In this document: positions 32,602 through 42,867 of the stretch, in pieces | How positions within the stretch are numbered: the stretch's first letter is position 1 | How the letters are laid out: each line of letters begins with the position of its first letter | Origin: Anaerococcus sp. AGMB09787 | Lineage (GTDB): Bacteria > Bacillota > Clostridia > Tissierellales > Peptoniphilaceae | Assembly (NCBI RefSeq): GCF_022808955.1 | Contig: NZ_JAKZEY010000023.1 | Location: forward strand, 1-64,000 | Length of the DNA: 64,000 nucleotides | Reading direction: 5' to 3' | Made by a program: the position numbers and the translations under genes | The notes under the pieces: generated by a model | The model's database searches: none | Told to the model about the DNA's origin: nothing | What the model saw: only the letters and a program-made list of their open reading frames with translations

Positions 32602-34701
32602 ATGGATATTACAAATATTTTATCAAAAGAACTAAATATTAAAGAAAATAATATAGACAATGTTATCAAACTCCTTGACGAAGGTTCAACTGTAGCCTTC
32701 ATAGCGAGATATAGGAAGGAAGTAACTGGTAATCTTAATGATGCCGAAATAAGAGATATAGAAAAAAATCTGAGTAAACTTAGAAATATCGAAAAGAGGC
32801 AAGAAGAGATTATCAAGTCTATAGATGCCAAGGGTAAGCTAACAGAGGAATTAAAAAATCAAATACTAGAAACTAATTCCCTCACTATCCTTGAAGACAT
32901 CTATGCTCCCTACAAGTCAAAAAGGAAGACCAGGGCAGATATTGCAAGAGAGCTTGGTCTTGATGAATTGCTTAAGGCTATACTGACTTCTGCTGAGTCA
33001 AAAGAAGAAGCTCTAGACCTAGCCAAGGACTACCTAAGTGAGGACCTAGAAGATCCTAATGAAGCAGTCGTAAGGGCCATGGATATCTTGGCAGAAGATA
33101 TAGCAAATACCATAGAGGCTAGAAATATTATTAGGCGAGATGGTTTTGTTAGGTCAAGGCTTAAGGTTAGTGAAAAAGACGATGAAGACAAGCTCTATGC
33201 CAATTATTATGACTTCAATAAAAAACTTAGGGAGACTAAGCCCTTCCAAATCCTTGCCATAAACCGAGGAGAAAGGGACAAGGCCCTTAGCGTAAAGGTT
33301 GAATTTAGCGATGAGTATAACAAAAAATTAATTGGTGATATTTTCAAAAAGGACAAGGACTACAAGGGCTACCAGAGGGAATTTGTAGATGCAGCAGTTG
33401 ATGATGCCTACAAGAGGTTGATGCTACCGTCCATATCTAATGAAATGAGGTCCTACCTAACAGAAAATGCTGAAGATGAGTCAATACAAGTTTTTGGCAA
33501 GAATTTAAAGCCTTACCTCTTGCAAAGACCTATAAAGGGTCAAAATCTTATTGGCCTAGATCCTGGCTTTAGGACAGGTTGCAAGGTAGCTGTAGTAGAC
33601 AAAAATGGCAAATATCTTGATTCTACTGTCATTTATCCGGTAGAACCCCACAAGAAGGAAAGGGAAGCTATAGACACCCTCAAAGGTCTAATCGAAAAAT
33701 ATGATGTAAGTCTAATCGCCCTTGGTAATGCAACAGCATCTAGGCAAACAGAAATTGTAGTAAACAAGCTATTAAAGGAAGTAGACGGTGTGAGCTATGC
33801 AGTAGTCAACGAAGCAGGGGCTTCAGTATACTCTGCTTCAGAGCTTGGGGAAGAAGAATTTCCGGACCTTGATGTAACCATAAGGGGAGCGATCTCTATG
33901 GCAAGACGCCTCCAAGACCCTATGGCAGAGCTTGTAAAAATAGAACCCAAACACATAGGAATTGGGCAATACCAACACGACTTAAATGAGAAAAAGCTAG
34001 ACGAAGAATTATCCAAGGTCGTAGAAGATGCGGTAAATGAGGTAGGTGTCAATATAAATAATGCCTCCTACAAGCTCTTATCCTATGTATCAGGCTTAAA
34101 TCAAAATCTAGCCGCAAGGATAGAAGAAGACTTCAAGGAGGGCAAACTTATCTATAGAAAGGACCTCAAAAATGTCAAGGGTCTTGGTGACAAGACCTAT
34201 AAACTTGCTGCAGGCTTCCTTAGATTTCCAGATTCTCCTGAACTCTTAGACAATACAGCAGTCCACCCAGAATCCTACAAGGTAGCCAAGAAACTTATAG
34301 GTAAGGACCTAGATAAGATAGACCTAGAAGCTACCAGTAAGGACCTTGAAGTGGGCCTACCGACCCTAATAGATATAATAGAGGAACTAAAGAAGCCTGG
34401 CCGAGACCCTAGGGATGAAAATCCTGAAGTCATAACCCAACAAGAAATTATGGACATAAAGGACTTAAAAGAGGGTATGGTATTAAAAGGCAAGGTTCGC
34501 AATATAACCGATTTTGGTGCCTTTGTTGATATTGGAGTCGGAATAGATGGCCTAATCCACATATCCAATATTTCAAATAAATTTATTAAAAATCCGAACG
34601 AGGTATTAACAAATTCACAAATAGTTGATGTAAAAGTAATAGAAGTAGATAGGCAAAAGGAAAGAATAGGCCTATCAATGAAAGATGTAGGTGAAAAATG
34701 A
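32602..34701 (+). CDS. tex: Tex-family RNA-binding transcription accessory protein
   Basis: 699 residues. N-terminal helical region (VAFIARYRKEVTGNLND), a YqgF/RuvX-like resolvase domain (IGLDPGFRTGCKVAVVDKNG, about 318-420), helix-hairpin-helix motifs (KLLSYVSGLNQNLA and LKNVKGLGDKTYKLAAGF) and a C-terminal S1 domain (LKGKVRNITDFGAFVDIGVG). Tex binds nucleic acids and affects transcription and ribosomal quality control. It overlaps proS by four bases. Confidence 0.94.
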   Translation: MDITNILSKELNIKENNIDNVIKLLDEGSTVAFIARYRKEVTGNLNDAEIRDIEKNLSKLRNIEKRQEEIIKSIDAKGKLTEELKNQILETNSLTILEDIYAPYKSKRKTRADIARELGLDELLKAILTSAESKEEALDLAKDYLSEDLEDPNEAVVRAMDILAEDIANTIEARNIIRRDGFVRSRLKVSEKDDEDKLYANYYDFNKKLRETKPFQILAINRGERDKALSVKVEFSDEYNKKLIGDIFKKDKDYKGYQREFVDAAVDDAYKRLMLPSISNEMRSYLTENAEDESIQVFGKNLKPYLLQRPIKGQNLIGLDPGFRTGCKVAVVDKNGKYLDSTVIYPVEPHKKEREAIDTLKGLIEKYDVSLIALGNATASRQTEIVVNKLLKEVDGVSYAVVNEAGASVYSASELGEEEFPDLDVTIRGAISMARRLQDPMAELVKIEPKHIGIGQYQHDLNEKKLDEELSKVVEDAVNEVGVNINNASYKLLSYVSGLNQNLAARIEEDFKEGKLIYRKDLKNVKGLGDKTYKLAAGFLRFPDSPELLDNTAVHPESYKVAKKLIGKDLDKIDLEATSKDLEVGLPTLIDIIEELKKPGRDPRDENPEVITQQEIMDIKDLKEGMVLKGKVRNITDFGAFVDIGVGIDGLIHISNISNKFIKNPNEVLTNSQIVDVKVIEVDRQKERIGLSMKDVGEK

Positions 34702-36419
34702 GATTATCAAAATATTATATGCCAACCCTAAGAGAAGATCCTGTAGATAGCGAAACAGCTAGCCACAAACTATTGGTAAGGGGCGCATTTATTAGAAAAC
34801 AATCAAGTGGTATTTATACATTTCTACCACTAGGCAAAAAAGTTATTAACAAAATAGAAGCTATTATCAGGGATGAGATGGAAAAGTACGACAGTATAGA
34901 AGTTCAAACCTCCATCCTCCAAACTAGAGAAATTTGGGATAAGTCTGGTAGGTGGGAAACATTCGGCCCAGAAATGTTTAAACTACAAGACAGACACGAC
35001 AGGCAATACTGCCTAGGGCCTACTGCAGAAGAAGCCTTTACTGACCTAGTCAAGGATGAGCTAAGCTCTTATAAGCAATTACCAGTCAACCTATATCAAA
35101 TTGTATCCAAGTTTAGGGATGAAAAAAGACCAAGATTTGGAATAAATAGGTCTAGGGACTTTATAATGAAAGATGGGTATTCCTTCGATGCTGATGAAAA
35201 GGGACTCGAAGAATCCTACCAAAAAATGTGGGATGCCTATAGTGAAGTATTCGAAAGACTAGGTCTTGAAATAAAAATTGTAGAAGGTGATTCTGGATCT
35301 ATGGGTGGTAGGAAGAGTCATGAATTTATAGCTCTTTCTGAAACTGGTGAAGGAGTTATCCTATATACCGATAATTCTGACTATGCTGCTACCGATGAAA
35401 AGGCGAGGATAAAAATAGACTTTGAAGAAAAGGAAGAAAAGGATTTGGAACTTGTAGAAACCAAGGACCTAAAAACTATAGAAGAAGTAAGCAAGTATTT
35501 GGGAGAGGATCCTAAAAACTTTGCCAAGGCTGTTGACCTATCAGTAAATGGTGAGCCTCTTCTAGTGTTTATCCCAGGAGATAGAGAGCTAAATCTTGCG
35601 AAACTTGTCTCCTACCTTGAAGTTCCAGAGCATGCCATAGAAATGCTTGATGATGAAAATATTTTAAAGGTAAGTGGAGCCAAAGCTGGCTTTACAGGGC
35701 CAATGGGACTAAAAGACAAAGATGTAAGAATCCTAGTAGATGAGTCATTGACTAAAAATAAAAACCTAGTAGTAGGAGCCAATAAAACAGACTTCCACTA
35801 CAAAAATGCAAACTTCGGAAGGGACTTTGAAGGAGAAGTAGTAGAAGATCTTATCACAGCAAAAGAAGGCGATATGGCCTATGATGGATCTGGAAACCTT
35901 AAGGCCAAGAGGGGGATAGAAGTTGGTAACATCTTCCAACTAGGCACAAAATACAGCGACACAATTGGAGCTTATTTCCTAGATGAAAATGGTAAGCAAA
36001 AGCCATTTGTTATGGGTTCCTACGGTATAGGAGTATCAAGGTCAGTCAGTGCTATAGTTGAACAACACCATGACGATAAGGGCATCATCTGGCCAACATC
36101 TGTGGCACCATTTGAAGTAATAATTACTGTAGTAAATACCAAAAAAGAAGACCAAGTAGCTCTAGCAGAAAAAATCTATGATGAGCTAAAAAATAAAAGA
36201 ATTGATGTCCTCCTCGATGATAGGAAAGAAAGGGCAGGAGTTAAGTTTAACGATAGGGATCTTATCGGAATTCCTTATAGGATAACTGTTGGCAAGGATG
36301 CAAGTAACAATATAGTAGAGTACTCTACAAGGTCTGAGATGGAAAATGAAAATATTAGTGCAGAAGATGCCATTAGCAAGATAGTAGAAAGCATTAAATC
36401 AGACCTTACATTTAAGTAG
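34698..36419 (+). CDS. proS: Prolyl-tRNA synthetase (bacterial type)
   Basis: 573 residues. Class II core with motif 2 KFRDEKRPRFGINRSRDFIMKDGYSF (given here in part as RPRFGINRSRDF), an inserted YbaK-like editing domain (about 220-385) that removes mis-charged Ala, motif 3 GSYGIGVSRSVSA, and the C-terminal anticodon domain (from about 470). The start overlaps tex; no T-box leader is possible in that context. Confidence 0.96.
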   Translation: MRLSKYYMPTLREDPVDSETASHKLLVRGAFIRKQSSGIYTFLPLGKKVINKIEAIIRDEMEKYDSIEVQTSILQTREIWDKSGRWETFGPEMFKLQDRHDRQYCLGPTAEEAFTDLVKDELSSYKQLPVNLYQIVSKFRDEKRPRFGINRSRDFIMKDGYSFDADEKGLEESYQKMWDAYSEVFERLGLEIKIVEGDSGSMGGRKSHEFIALSETGEGVILYTDNSDYAATDEKARIKIDFEEKEEKDLELVETKDLKTIEEVSKYLGEDPKNFAKAVDLSVNGEPLLVFIPGDRELNLAKLVSYLEVPEHAIEMLDDENILKVSGAKAGFTGPMGLKDKDVRILVDESLTKNKNLVVGANKTDFHYKNANFGRDFEGEVVEDLITAKEGDMAYDGSGNLKAKRGIEVGNIFQLGTKYSDTIGAYFLDENGKQKPFVMGSYGIGVSRSVSAIVEQHHDDKGIIWPTSVAPFEVIITVVNTKKEDQVALAEKIYDELKNKRIDVLLDDRKERAGVKFNDRDLIGIPYRITVGKDASNNIVEYSTRSEMENENISAEDAISKIVESIKSDLTFK

Positions 36420-36433
36420 ATTTATGGTATTAT
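36405..36433 (+). promoter_or_regulatory. Promoter of fba
   Basis: CTTACA (36405-36410), 17-bp spacer ending TGG, TATTAT (36428-36433): an extended -10 promoter overlapping the proS stop codon, 30 bases before fba. Confidence 0.55.
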
Positions 36434-36465
36434 GAATATAGGAAAATTTAAATCAAGGAGTTAAT

Positions 36466-37329
36466 ATGTTAGTAAATGCAAAAGAAATGTTAGATAATGC
36501 GTACGAAAATGGATATGCCATAGGACATTTTAATACAAACAACCTAGAATGGACCAAGGCTATCCTCCTAGCTGCAGAAGAGAAGAAAACCCCAGTAATT
36601 ATAGCTACATCAGAAGGAGCTAGCAAGTATATGGGAGGATTTAAGGTAGTAGCAGATCTAGTTAAGGCTATGCATGATGGACTAGGAATTACTGTTCCAG
36701 TTGCTATCCACCTAGATCATGGTTCTTATGAAGGAGCTAAGGCTTGTATAGAAGCTGGATTTACTTCAGTAATGTTTGATGGATCTCACTTTCCACTAGA
36801 AGAAAACTTAGAAAAAACTAAAGAAATTGTAGAACTTGCCCATAGCAAGGGAATTTCTGTAGAAGCTGAAGTTGGTGGTATAGGTGGTACCGAAGACGGA
36901 GTAACTTCTTCAGGAGAAGTAGCTGATGTTGAAGAATGTAAACAAATAGCAGCTTGTGGTATAGACTTCTTAGCAGCAGGAATTGGTAACATCCACGGTG
37001 TATATCCTGATGATTGGGAAGGATTAAACTTTGATGTACTTAAAGAAATATCAGATGCTGTAAAGATGCCTATAGTTCTCCATGGTGGTACTGGTATTCC
37101 TGATGAACAAATTAAAAAGGCAATTAGTCTTGGTGTTTCAAAAATCAATGTAAATACTGAATGTCAACTTGTATTTGCTGAAGCTACTAGAAAATATATA
37201 GAAGCTGGTAAGGACCTAGAAGGCAAGGGATTTGACCCTAGAAAACTACTTGCAGATGGTACTCAAGCTATAATCGATAAAGTTGAAGAAAAAATCGATA
37301 TGTTTGGGTCAGCAAACACTGCAAAATAG
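36466..37329 (+). CDS. fba: Fructose-bisphosphate aldolase, class II
   Basis: Zinc aldolase cleaving fructose-1,6-bisphosphate in glycolysis. 287 residues. Seen: AIGHFNTNNLEW, VAIHLDHGSYEGAKACIEAG with the catalytic Asp and a zinc His, FDGSHFPLEEN, VEAEVGGIGG, and IVLHGGTGIPDEQIKKAI. GGAG lies eight bases before the ATG. It has its own promoter and terminator, separate from the gap-eno cluster at 52 kb. Confidence 0.97.
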   Translation: MLVNAKEMLDNAYENGYAIGHFNTNNLEWTKAILLAAEEKKTPVIIATSEGASKYMGGFKVVADLVKAMHDGLGITVPVAIHLDHGSYEGAKACIEAGFTSVMFDGSHFPLEENLEKTKEIVELAHSKGISVEAEVGGIGGTEDGVTSSGEVADVEECKQIAACGIDFLAAGIGNIHGVYPDDWEGLNFDVLKEISDAVKMPIVLHGGTGIPDEQIKKAISLGVSKINVNTECQLVFAEATRKYIEAGKDLEGKGFDPRKLLADGTQAIIDKVEEKIDMFGSANTAK

Positions 37330-37334
37330 GAAGA

Positions 37335-37368
37335 ATTAGTGGGGTCTTTGGGCCCTCCTTTTTTATAA
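37335..37368 (+). terminator. Terminator after fba
   Basis: AGTGGGGTC, loop TTTG, GGCCCTCCT, then TTTTT. The stem has one mismatch and G-U pairs. It ends about six bases before the rho start. Confidence 0.6.
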
Positions 37369-37373
37369 GAATT

Positions 37374-38678
37374 ATGGAAAATTTAAAAGAAAAAAAACTT
37401 CCTGAACTTAGGGAAATTGCCAAGGATCTAGGCATTACTTCAATTACTAAGTATAGGAAGGATGAACTGATAAAATTAATAGAAGAAGCAAGAGAAAATG
37501 AAGAAGTCGAGAAAAAAGACCAGGCAGAAAATGACCTAGGAGCCAAATTTGACTGCCAAGGTATCCTTGAAATCTTGCCTGATGGTTATGGATTTTTGAG
37601 AACTTCCTTATACGAAAGTGGCGATGATGATATATATGTACCACCTAAGCAAATAAAGATGTTTAGGCTAAAAACAGGTGATTATATCACAGGAATAGCT
37701 AGGGAAAAACACACTAGAGATAAGTTCGCACCTCTAATTTTTGTAAGTGATGTCAACGGCATTAAGCCAGGTGAAGCCTTTAATAGGCCTTTATTTGAAG
37801 ATTTAACTCCGATTTATCCAAACGAAAGAATTAGTCTAGAAAATTCAAAAGACAACATTTCTGAAAGAATCATTGATTTTTTAAGTCCAATAGGCCGAGG
37901 ACAAAGAGGCCTAATCGTATCCCAACCTAAGGCTGGAAAAACAACCCTAATTAAAGGAATAGAAAGAGCCATTGAAAAAAATTATGATGATATAAAAATT
38001 ATAGTCCTATTAATTGACGAAAGACCTGAGGAAGTTACAGACTTTATTAGGTATGTCAATGAATATAGGGATGGCCAAAATGAGCTTATGAGGACAGAGG
38101 TTGCAGCATCAACCTTCGATAAACCTCCACAAAACCATATAGACATGGCTGAGATGGTGCTAGAGAGGGCTAAGCGATTTGTAGAGGGAGGAAAGGACGT
38201 TATAATTCTCCTAGATTCTATTACAAGACTTGCTAGGGCCTACAATATAATGACACCCCAATCTGGTAGGACCCTATCTGGAGGACTTGATCCCCTAGCC
38301 CTAGTTGGTCCTAAGCAATTCTTTGGAGCAGCTAGAAATATAGAAGATGGAGGATCGCTAACTATACTCGCCACAGCCCTAGTTGATACAGGTTCAAGGA
38401 TGGATGATATGATCTTTGAAGAGTTTAAGGGTACAGGAAATATGGAAGTCCACCTAGATAGAAGACTTGCAGATAGGAGGATCTTCCCTGCAATAAATAT
38501 CGAAAAATCTTCAACCAGAAGGGAAGACTTGCTCTTAAGTAAAGAAGAGCTAGAAGCCAACTATAAGCTTAGAAATGGAGATAATTCAAGTGCAGAATTT
38601 ATAGTAGAGCTTATAGATTGGATGAGAAGAACAGGATCTAACAAGCAATTCATTGATTTAATTAATAGTTCATTTTAA
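37374..38678 (+). CDS. rho: Transcription termination factor Rho
   Basis: Hexameric RNA-dependent ATPase ending transcripts. 434 residues. N-terminal SAP-like helix region (LPELREIAKDLGITSITKYR), RNA-binding cold-shock domain (GILEILPDGYGFLR), Walker A VSQPKAGKTTL (about 180-190), Walker B and LLIDERPEEVTD, and the Q/R loops near SITRLARAYN. The start has no obvious ribosome site; the only nearby upstream sequence is the T-run of the fba terminator, so the level may be kept low. Confidence 0.96.
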   Translation: MENLKEKKLPELREIAKDLGITSITKYRKDELIKLIEEARENEEVEKKDQAENDLGAKFDCQGILEILPDGYGFLRTSLYESGDDDIYVPPKQIKMFRLKTGDYITGIAREKHTRDKFAPLIFVSDVNGIKPGEAFNRPLFEDLTPIYPNERISLENSKDNISERIIDFLSPIGRGQRGLIVSQPKAGKTTLIKGIERAIEKNYDDIKIIVLLIDERPEEVTDFIRYVNEYRDGQNELMRTEVAASTFDKPPQNHIDMAEMVLERAKRFVEGGKDVIILLDSITRLARAYNIMTPQSGRTLSGGLDPLALVGPKQFFGAARNIEDGGSLTILATALVDTGSRMDDMIFEEFKGTGNMEVHLDRRLADRRIFPAINIEKSSTRREDLLLSKEELEANYKLRNGDNSSAEFIVELIDWMRRTGSNKQFIDLINSSF

Positions 38679-38681
38679 ATC

Positions 38682-38710
38682 TTGAAATTAAAAAATACCT
38701 ATGGTATAAT
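38682..38710 (+). promoter_or_regulatory. Promoter of rpmE
   Basis: TTGAAA (38682-38687), 17-bp spacer ending TGG, TATAAT (38705-38710): a near-consensus extended -10 promoter, 44 bases before the rpmE ATG. Confidence 0.8.
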
Positions 38711-38753
38711 TTATATTGCTTATTGAAAAGAGAAACGAACAAGAGGTGTTTAG

Positions 38754-38957
38754 ATGAAAAAAGGACTACATCCAGAATACCACCAAGCAAAAGTAACCTG
38801 CATGACATGTGGAAATGAATTTACTGTTGGTTCTACTGAAGAGGAAATCAAGGTAGAAATTTGCAGTAATTGTCATCCATTTTATTCAGGTAAACAAAGA
38901 AATGCTGAACGTGGTGGAAATGTTGAGAAGTTTAACAAAAAATACGGCAGAAAATAA
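38754..38957 (+). CDS. rpmE: Ribosomal protein L31 (zinc-binding form)
   Basis: 67 residues. Starts [20 protein letters not shown] and contains a CxxC pair (CMTCG) plus [14 protein letters not shown], giving the four-Cys zinc site of the C+ form. A ribosome site AGAGGTG precedes the ATG. It has its own promoter and is followed by a terminator before prmC. Confidence 0.97.
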   Translation: MKKGLHPEYHQAKVTCMTCGNEFTVGSTEEEIKVEICSNCHPFYSGKQRNAERGGNVEKFNKKYGRK

Positions 38958-38965
38958 TAAAATGG

Positions 38966-38994
38966 ATAAGGTAAGGAAACTTACCTTATTTTTT
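38966..38994 (+). terminator. Terminator after rpmE
   Basis: ATAAGGTAAG, GAAA tetraloop, CTTACCTTAT, then TTTTTT: a perfect 10-bp stem. Confidence 0.92.
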
Positions 38995-39003
38995 GTATAA
39001 ATA

Positions 39004-39798
39004 ATGAAAATAAGAGATTACTTAAATAAAAATTATAATGACACTTTAATATCCCTAACCTACCTACTAGATAAACCTAAGTCCTTCATATTATTAAATC
39101 CAGATCTAGAATTAGATATAGATATAGAAAAATCTCTCGATAGGATCCTGGCTTTGAGGGAAAATAACTACCCCCTCCAATATGCCATAGGCTACTGGGA
39201 ATTTTATGGGATTAATTTTAAGGTAGATGAAAGATCCTTGATTCCAAGATTTGAAACAGAAATAATAGTCGACTATATAATCAAGGGTGACTTTAAGAAG
39301 GATAGGATTTTAGATATAGGAACAGGATCAGGAGCCATCGCACTAAGTCTAGGAGAGAATTTAAAGTACTCTACTATAATCGGTTCAGATATAGAAGATA
39401 AGGCCCTAGACCTTGCTAGCCTTAACAAATCTAGGCTAGGGATAAGAAATGTTGATTTTATTAAATCGGATTTATTTCAAAATATAGACTCAAAATTTGA
39501 TATAATAGTTTCGAACCCTCCCTACATCAAGGCAGAAGACTATGAAAGGTTAGAAAAGGAGCTTTATTTTGAACCCAAATCTGCCCTTTTAGCTGAGGAT
39601 GAAGGCTTATATTTCTATAAGAAAATTATAAAAGATGCCAAGGACTATCTAAATGATGAGGGTTTACTAATTTTTGAAATTGGATATGACCAAAAGCTAA
39701 AGCTTATAGATCTTTTGAACAAATCTGATTTTAAAAATATAATAAGTATGAAAGACTATAATGATTTTGATAGATTTATAGTAGCCAAGAAAGGATAA
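39004..39798 (+). CDS. prmC: Release factor glutamine methyltransferase PrmC
   Basis: Methylates the Gln of the GGQ motif in RF1/RF2. 264 residues. N-terminal helical domain, then a SAM-binding Rossmann fold: [27 protein letters not shown], and the catalytic NPPY in [18 protein letters not shown]. Its substrate RF1 is encoded directly after it, as in many bacteria. The ATG follows the rpmE terminator closely with no clear ribosome site. Confidence 0.95.
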   Translation: MKIRDYLNKNYNDTLISLTYLLDKPKSFILLNPDLELDIDIEKSLDRILALRENNYPLQYAIGYWEFYGINFKVDERSLIPRFETEIIVDYIIKGDFKKDRILDIGTGSGAIALSLGENLKYSTIIGSDIEDKALDLASLNKSRLGIRNVDFIKSDLFQNIDSKFDIIVSNPPYIKAEDYERLEKELYFEPKSALLAEDEGLYFYKKIIKDAKDYLNDEGLLIFEIGYDQKLKLIDLLNKSDFKNIISMKDYNDFDRFIVAKKG

Positions 39799-39800
39799 GT

Positions 39801-40877
39801 ATGTTTGAAAATATTGAACACATAAAAGAAAATTATTTGGATCTTGAAAAAAAGATGATAGATCCAGAAGTAATGTCAGATATTTCTAAATTAACCAAGA
39901 TAACTAGAGAATATAACTCTTTAAAGCCTATAGTTGAAAAATATGACCAAATCAAAGAAGCAGAAGCCATAATCGAAGAAAATAGAGAATTATTAAATGA
40001 AACTTCAGATAGCGAAATGGTTGAAATGCTCAAAGAAGAGATAAAAGAAAAAACTGAAGCCCTTGAAGGCTACAATGAAGAAATGAAAATCCTCCTTATA
40101 CCTAAAGACCCTAACGACTCAAGAGACGTTATAGTAGAAATTCGTCCAGGTGCCGGTGGAGATGAAGCAGGCCTTTTTGCAGGCGACCTCTATAGGATGT
40201 ATCACATGTATGCTGATAAGGAAGGCTACAAGACCGAAGATATTGAAGTAAGCAGTCAGGGTATAGGTGGTATAAAGGAAGCTACCTTTATGATAAGGGG
40301 AGAAGGAGCCTATTCAAGATTTAAATATGAATCCGGTGTCCACAGGGTTCAAAGGGTTCCAGAAACAGAATCAGGTGGTAGAATTCACACTTCTACTGCT
40401 ACAGTTGCAGTCCTACCAGAAGTAGATGAGGTAGATGTCCATATAGATCCCAATGACATAAGGACAGATGTATTTAGGTCATCTGGTAACGGTGGTCAAT
40501 CTGTAAATACAACAGACTCTGCAGTTAGATTAACCCATATCCCTACGGGAATAGTAGTATCCATGCAAGATGAGAAGAGCCAAATTAAGAATAAAGAAAA
40601 GGCTATGAAGATCCTTCTTGCAAGAATTTATGAAATCGAGGAAGAAAAAAGAAACAAGGAAATAGCTGACAATAGGAAGAGCCAAGTTGGTACAGGAGAT
40701 AGGAGTGAGAGGATTAGAACCTACAACTTCCCACAAGGTAGGATAACTGATCATAGGATTAACAAAACTATCTACCAACTAGATGACTTCCTAAATGGTA
40801 ATATAGGGGAAATGATCGATTCCTTAATTACTGAAGACCAAGCTAGAAAACTTGAGAAGATAGGCGAGGAAGATTAG
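39801..40877 (+). CDS. prfA: Peptide chain release factor 1
   Basis: Terminates translation at UAA and UAG. 358 residues. The stop-codon reading region lies near [21 protein letters not shown] and the catalytic GGQ in [18 protein letters not shown] (the usual order for RF1: PxT-like motif PETE before it). C-terminal [16 protein letters not shown] and [18 protein letters not shown] are typical. Begins two bases after prmC. Confidence 0.97.
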   Translation: MFENIEHIKENYLDLEKKMIDPEVMSDISKLTKITREYNSLKPIVEKYDQIKEAEAIIEENRELLNETSDSEMVEMLKEEIKEKTEALEGYNEEMKILLIPKDPNDSRDVIVEIRPGAGGDEAGLFAGDLYRMYHMYADKEGYKTEDIEVSSQGIGGIKEATFMIRGEGAYSRFKYESGVHRVQRVPETESGGRIHTSTATVAVLPEVDEVDVHIDPNDIRTDVFRSSGNGGQSVNTTDSAVRLTHIPTGIVVSMQDEKSQIKNKEKAMKILLARIYEIEEEKRNKEIADNRKSQVGTGDRSERIRTYNFPQGRITDHRINKTIYQLDDFLNGNIGEMIDSLITEDQARKLEKIGEED

Positions 40878-41810
40878 TTGTTCAAATTTTTGGCAGATAG
40901 ATTTATAAAAAGTAAGGGGCCTATGTCAAAGGCTGAACTTAGGCTCTCATACATATCTCTTTCGTCTATGGTTGGTATCGGGATAAATCTATTGCTTTTT
41001 TTCGGTAAATTAATCCCAGGCCTACTAATTTCATCCCAGGCCATTGTAAATGATGCCTTTAACAATCTATCAGACTCCCTGGCATCTATTATGGCCCTCT
41101 TTGGCTCATCTATTTCAAAAAAACCAGCTGATAAGGAACATCCATTTGGCCATGGTAGGACTGAATATATAATAAGTATGTTAGTATCAATCGTGATTAT
41201 GTATGTGGGTGTCTCACTTTTTATTAGTTCTATCCTGTCATTTGGTCAAAAGAAGCTCATAGTCTTAGACAAGCTAACCATAATAATCTTGCTAGTAAGT
41301 ATTGGCTTTAAGATCTATATTTATTTTTTGAATAGAAGTCTCTCCAAAAACTTAGATAGCGAATTAAACCATGGGGTCATGCTTGATGCGAGAAATGATA
41401 TCTTGGCAACTTCATCTATTATGGTTGGAGTTTACTTGCAGAGATATGTTTACTTTAATATAGATGCGATACTAGGGGTGGTACTCGCCATATTTGTTTT
41501 TATGCCTGGCTTTGAGATGTTTATGGATACTTCAAAGACCCTAATAGGCAAAAGAGTGGACCCTGAGATTGAAGGGCAAATAGGCAAAATTATTATGGCT
41601 GGGGAGTATGTAGAAGGCTATCACGACCTTCAAATTCACGAATATGGTAAGGGCAAAATGGCGGGATCTTGCCATGTAGAAGTACCTGCCAACCTCACAG
41701 TAGATGTTGTCCATAGGTCCATAGATAAGATTGAAAAAGAAATTTATCAAAAAACAGGGGTTAGTATCACTATCCACATGGATCCAACCTACTGTTTAGT
41801 AGAGAATTAA
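40878..41810 (+). CDS. Cation diffusion facilitator transporter
   Basis: 310 residues. Six membrane segments in the first ~205 residues; metal-binding motifs at DAFNNLSDSLASIMALFGS and KEHPFGHGRTEYI (second site) and HGVMLDARNDILATSS. A cytoplasmic C-terminal domain (YHDLQIHEYGKGKMAGSCHVEV) mediates dimerisation. Exports divalent metals such as Zn, Mn or Fe by proton exchange; the metal cannot be read. It starts at a TTG immediately after the prfA stop, which suggests low-level coupled translation. Confidence 0.9.
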   Translation: MFKFLADRFIKSKGPMSKAELRLSYISLSSMVGIGINLLLFFGKLIPGLLISSQAIVNDAFNNLSDSLASIMALFGSSISKKPADKEHPFGHGRTEYIISMLVSIVIMYVGVSLFISSILSFGQKKLIVLDKLTIIILLVSIGFKIYIYFLNRSLSKNLDSELNHGVMLDARNDILATSSIMVGVYLQRYVYFNIDAILGVVLAIFVFMPGFEMFMDTSKTLIGKRVDPEIEGQIGKIIMAGEYVEGYHDLQIHEYGKGKMAGSCHVEVPANLTVDVVHRSIDKIEKEIYQKTGVSITIHMDPTYCLVEN

Positions 41811-41823
41811 TGAAAGAAGCAAA

Positions 41824-42858
41824 ATGAAAACTCTTGTAAAAAAAGTTAACAGAGAAAATATAAATAAAGATGTAATAAAACATGGGGCAGAACTTATTAA
41901 AAAAGGTGAGCTTGTAGCTTTTCCAACAGAAACAGTCTACGGCCTTGGAGCATCAGGCCTAAATGGTAGGGCTTGTGAGAAAATCTTCAAGACTAAAAAT
42001 AGACCTGCTGACAATCCGCTCATTCTTCATATTTCTTCTATAGATATGTTATATACTTTAGTAGGTGAAGTAAGAGAAGATGCCAAGAAATTAATGCATC
42101 TCTGGCCAGGTCCTTTGACCATGGTATTTAAGAAGTCTAAGCTCATACCAGATATAGTTACAGCTGGAGGAGATACAGTAGCTATTAGGTTTCCAGAAGA
42201 TAGGATAGCCCATGAGTTAATCAAAGAAGCAAATATCCCCATAGCAGCTCCTTCAGCCAATATCTCAGGTAGGCCTTCACCTACTAATGCTGAAGATGTT
42301 TACTATGACCTAGAGGGAAAGATTCCCTTGATAATAGATGGTGGACCTTCTAATATCGGTATAGAATCTACTGTTATCGATATGTCTGAGGAGATACCTA
42401 CAATCTTAAGGCCAGGATTTTATACATATGAGTATATTAGAGAAATCTTACCTCATGTTATCCTAGATGATGCCCTAGTTGATGATAAGAAAATTCCTAA
42501 ATCCCCAGGGCAAAAGTATAGACACTATGCCCCAAAGGCCCAAATGAAGATTTTTGTAGGCTTTGAGGCTAGCGATAGGATCTATGATATTGCCAATGAG
42601 CAAAAAAATCTTGGCAAGAAGGTAGGTATATTGACTTTCGAGGATAAGATAGATAGGTTTAAGGACTTTTATACCATATCCTTTGGCCAAAAATCAGACC
42701 TTAGGTATATGAGCCATATTTTATTTACAGCCCTTAGGCAAATGGACAGAGAGGGTGTAGATATAATCTTGGCAGAGGGAGTTAATGAGAAAAACTTGGG
42801 TAAGAGTATAATGAATAGAATGAAGAAGTCTGCTTCAGGAAATATAGAATATTTATAG
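41824..42858 (+). CDS. L-threonylcarbamoyladenylate synthase (Sua5 type)
   Basis: Makes TC-AMP for the t6A37 modification of ANN-decoding tRNAs. 344 residues: YrdC domain (about 15-205; GELVAFPTETVYGLGASG, KTKNRPADNPLILHI, APSANISGRPSPT), a linker with SPGQKYRHYAPKAQM, and the extra C-terminal Sua5 domain. This long form is the Sua5 (YwlC) type. Followed by upp and murA, a frequent Firmicute neighbourhood. Confidence 0.93.
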   Translation: MKTLVKKVNRENINKDVIKHGAELIKKGELVAFPTETVYGLGASGLNGRACEKIFKTKNRPADNPLILHISSIDMLYTLVGEVREDAKKLMHLWPGPLTMVFKKSKLIPDIVTAGGDTVAIRFPEDRIAHELIKEANIPIAAPSANISGRPSPTNAEDVYYDLEGKIPLIIDGGPSNIGIESTVIDMSEEIPTILRPGFYTYEYIREILPHVILDDALVDDKKIPKSPGQKYRHYAPKAQMKIFVGFEASDRIYDIANEQKNLGKKVGILTFEDKIDRFKDFYTISFGQKSDLRYMSHILFTALRQMDREGVDIILAEGVNEKNLGKSIMNRMKKSASGNIEYL

Positions 42859-42867
42859 GAGATAGTT

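Noticed and set aside
34600-34700. T-box or other tRNA-sensing leader before proS
   Set aside because: proS starts inside the last codons of tex, leaving no leader.
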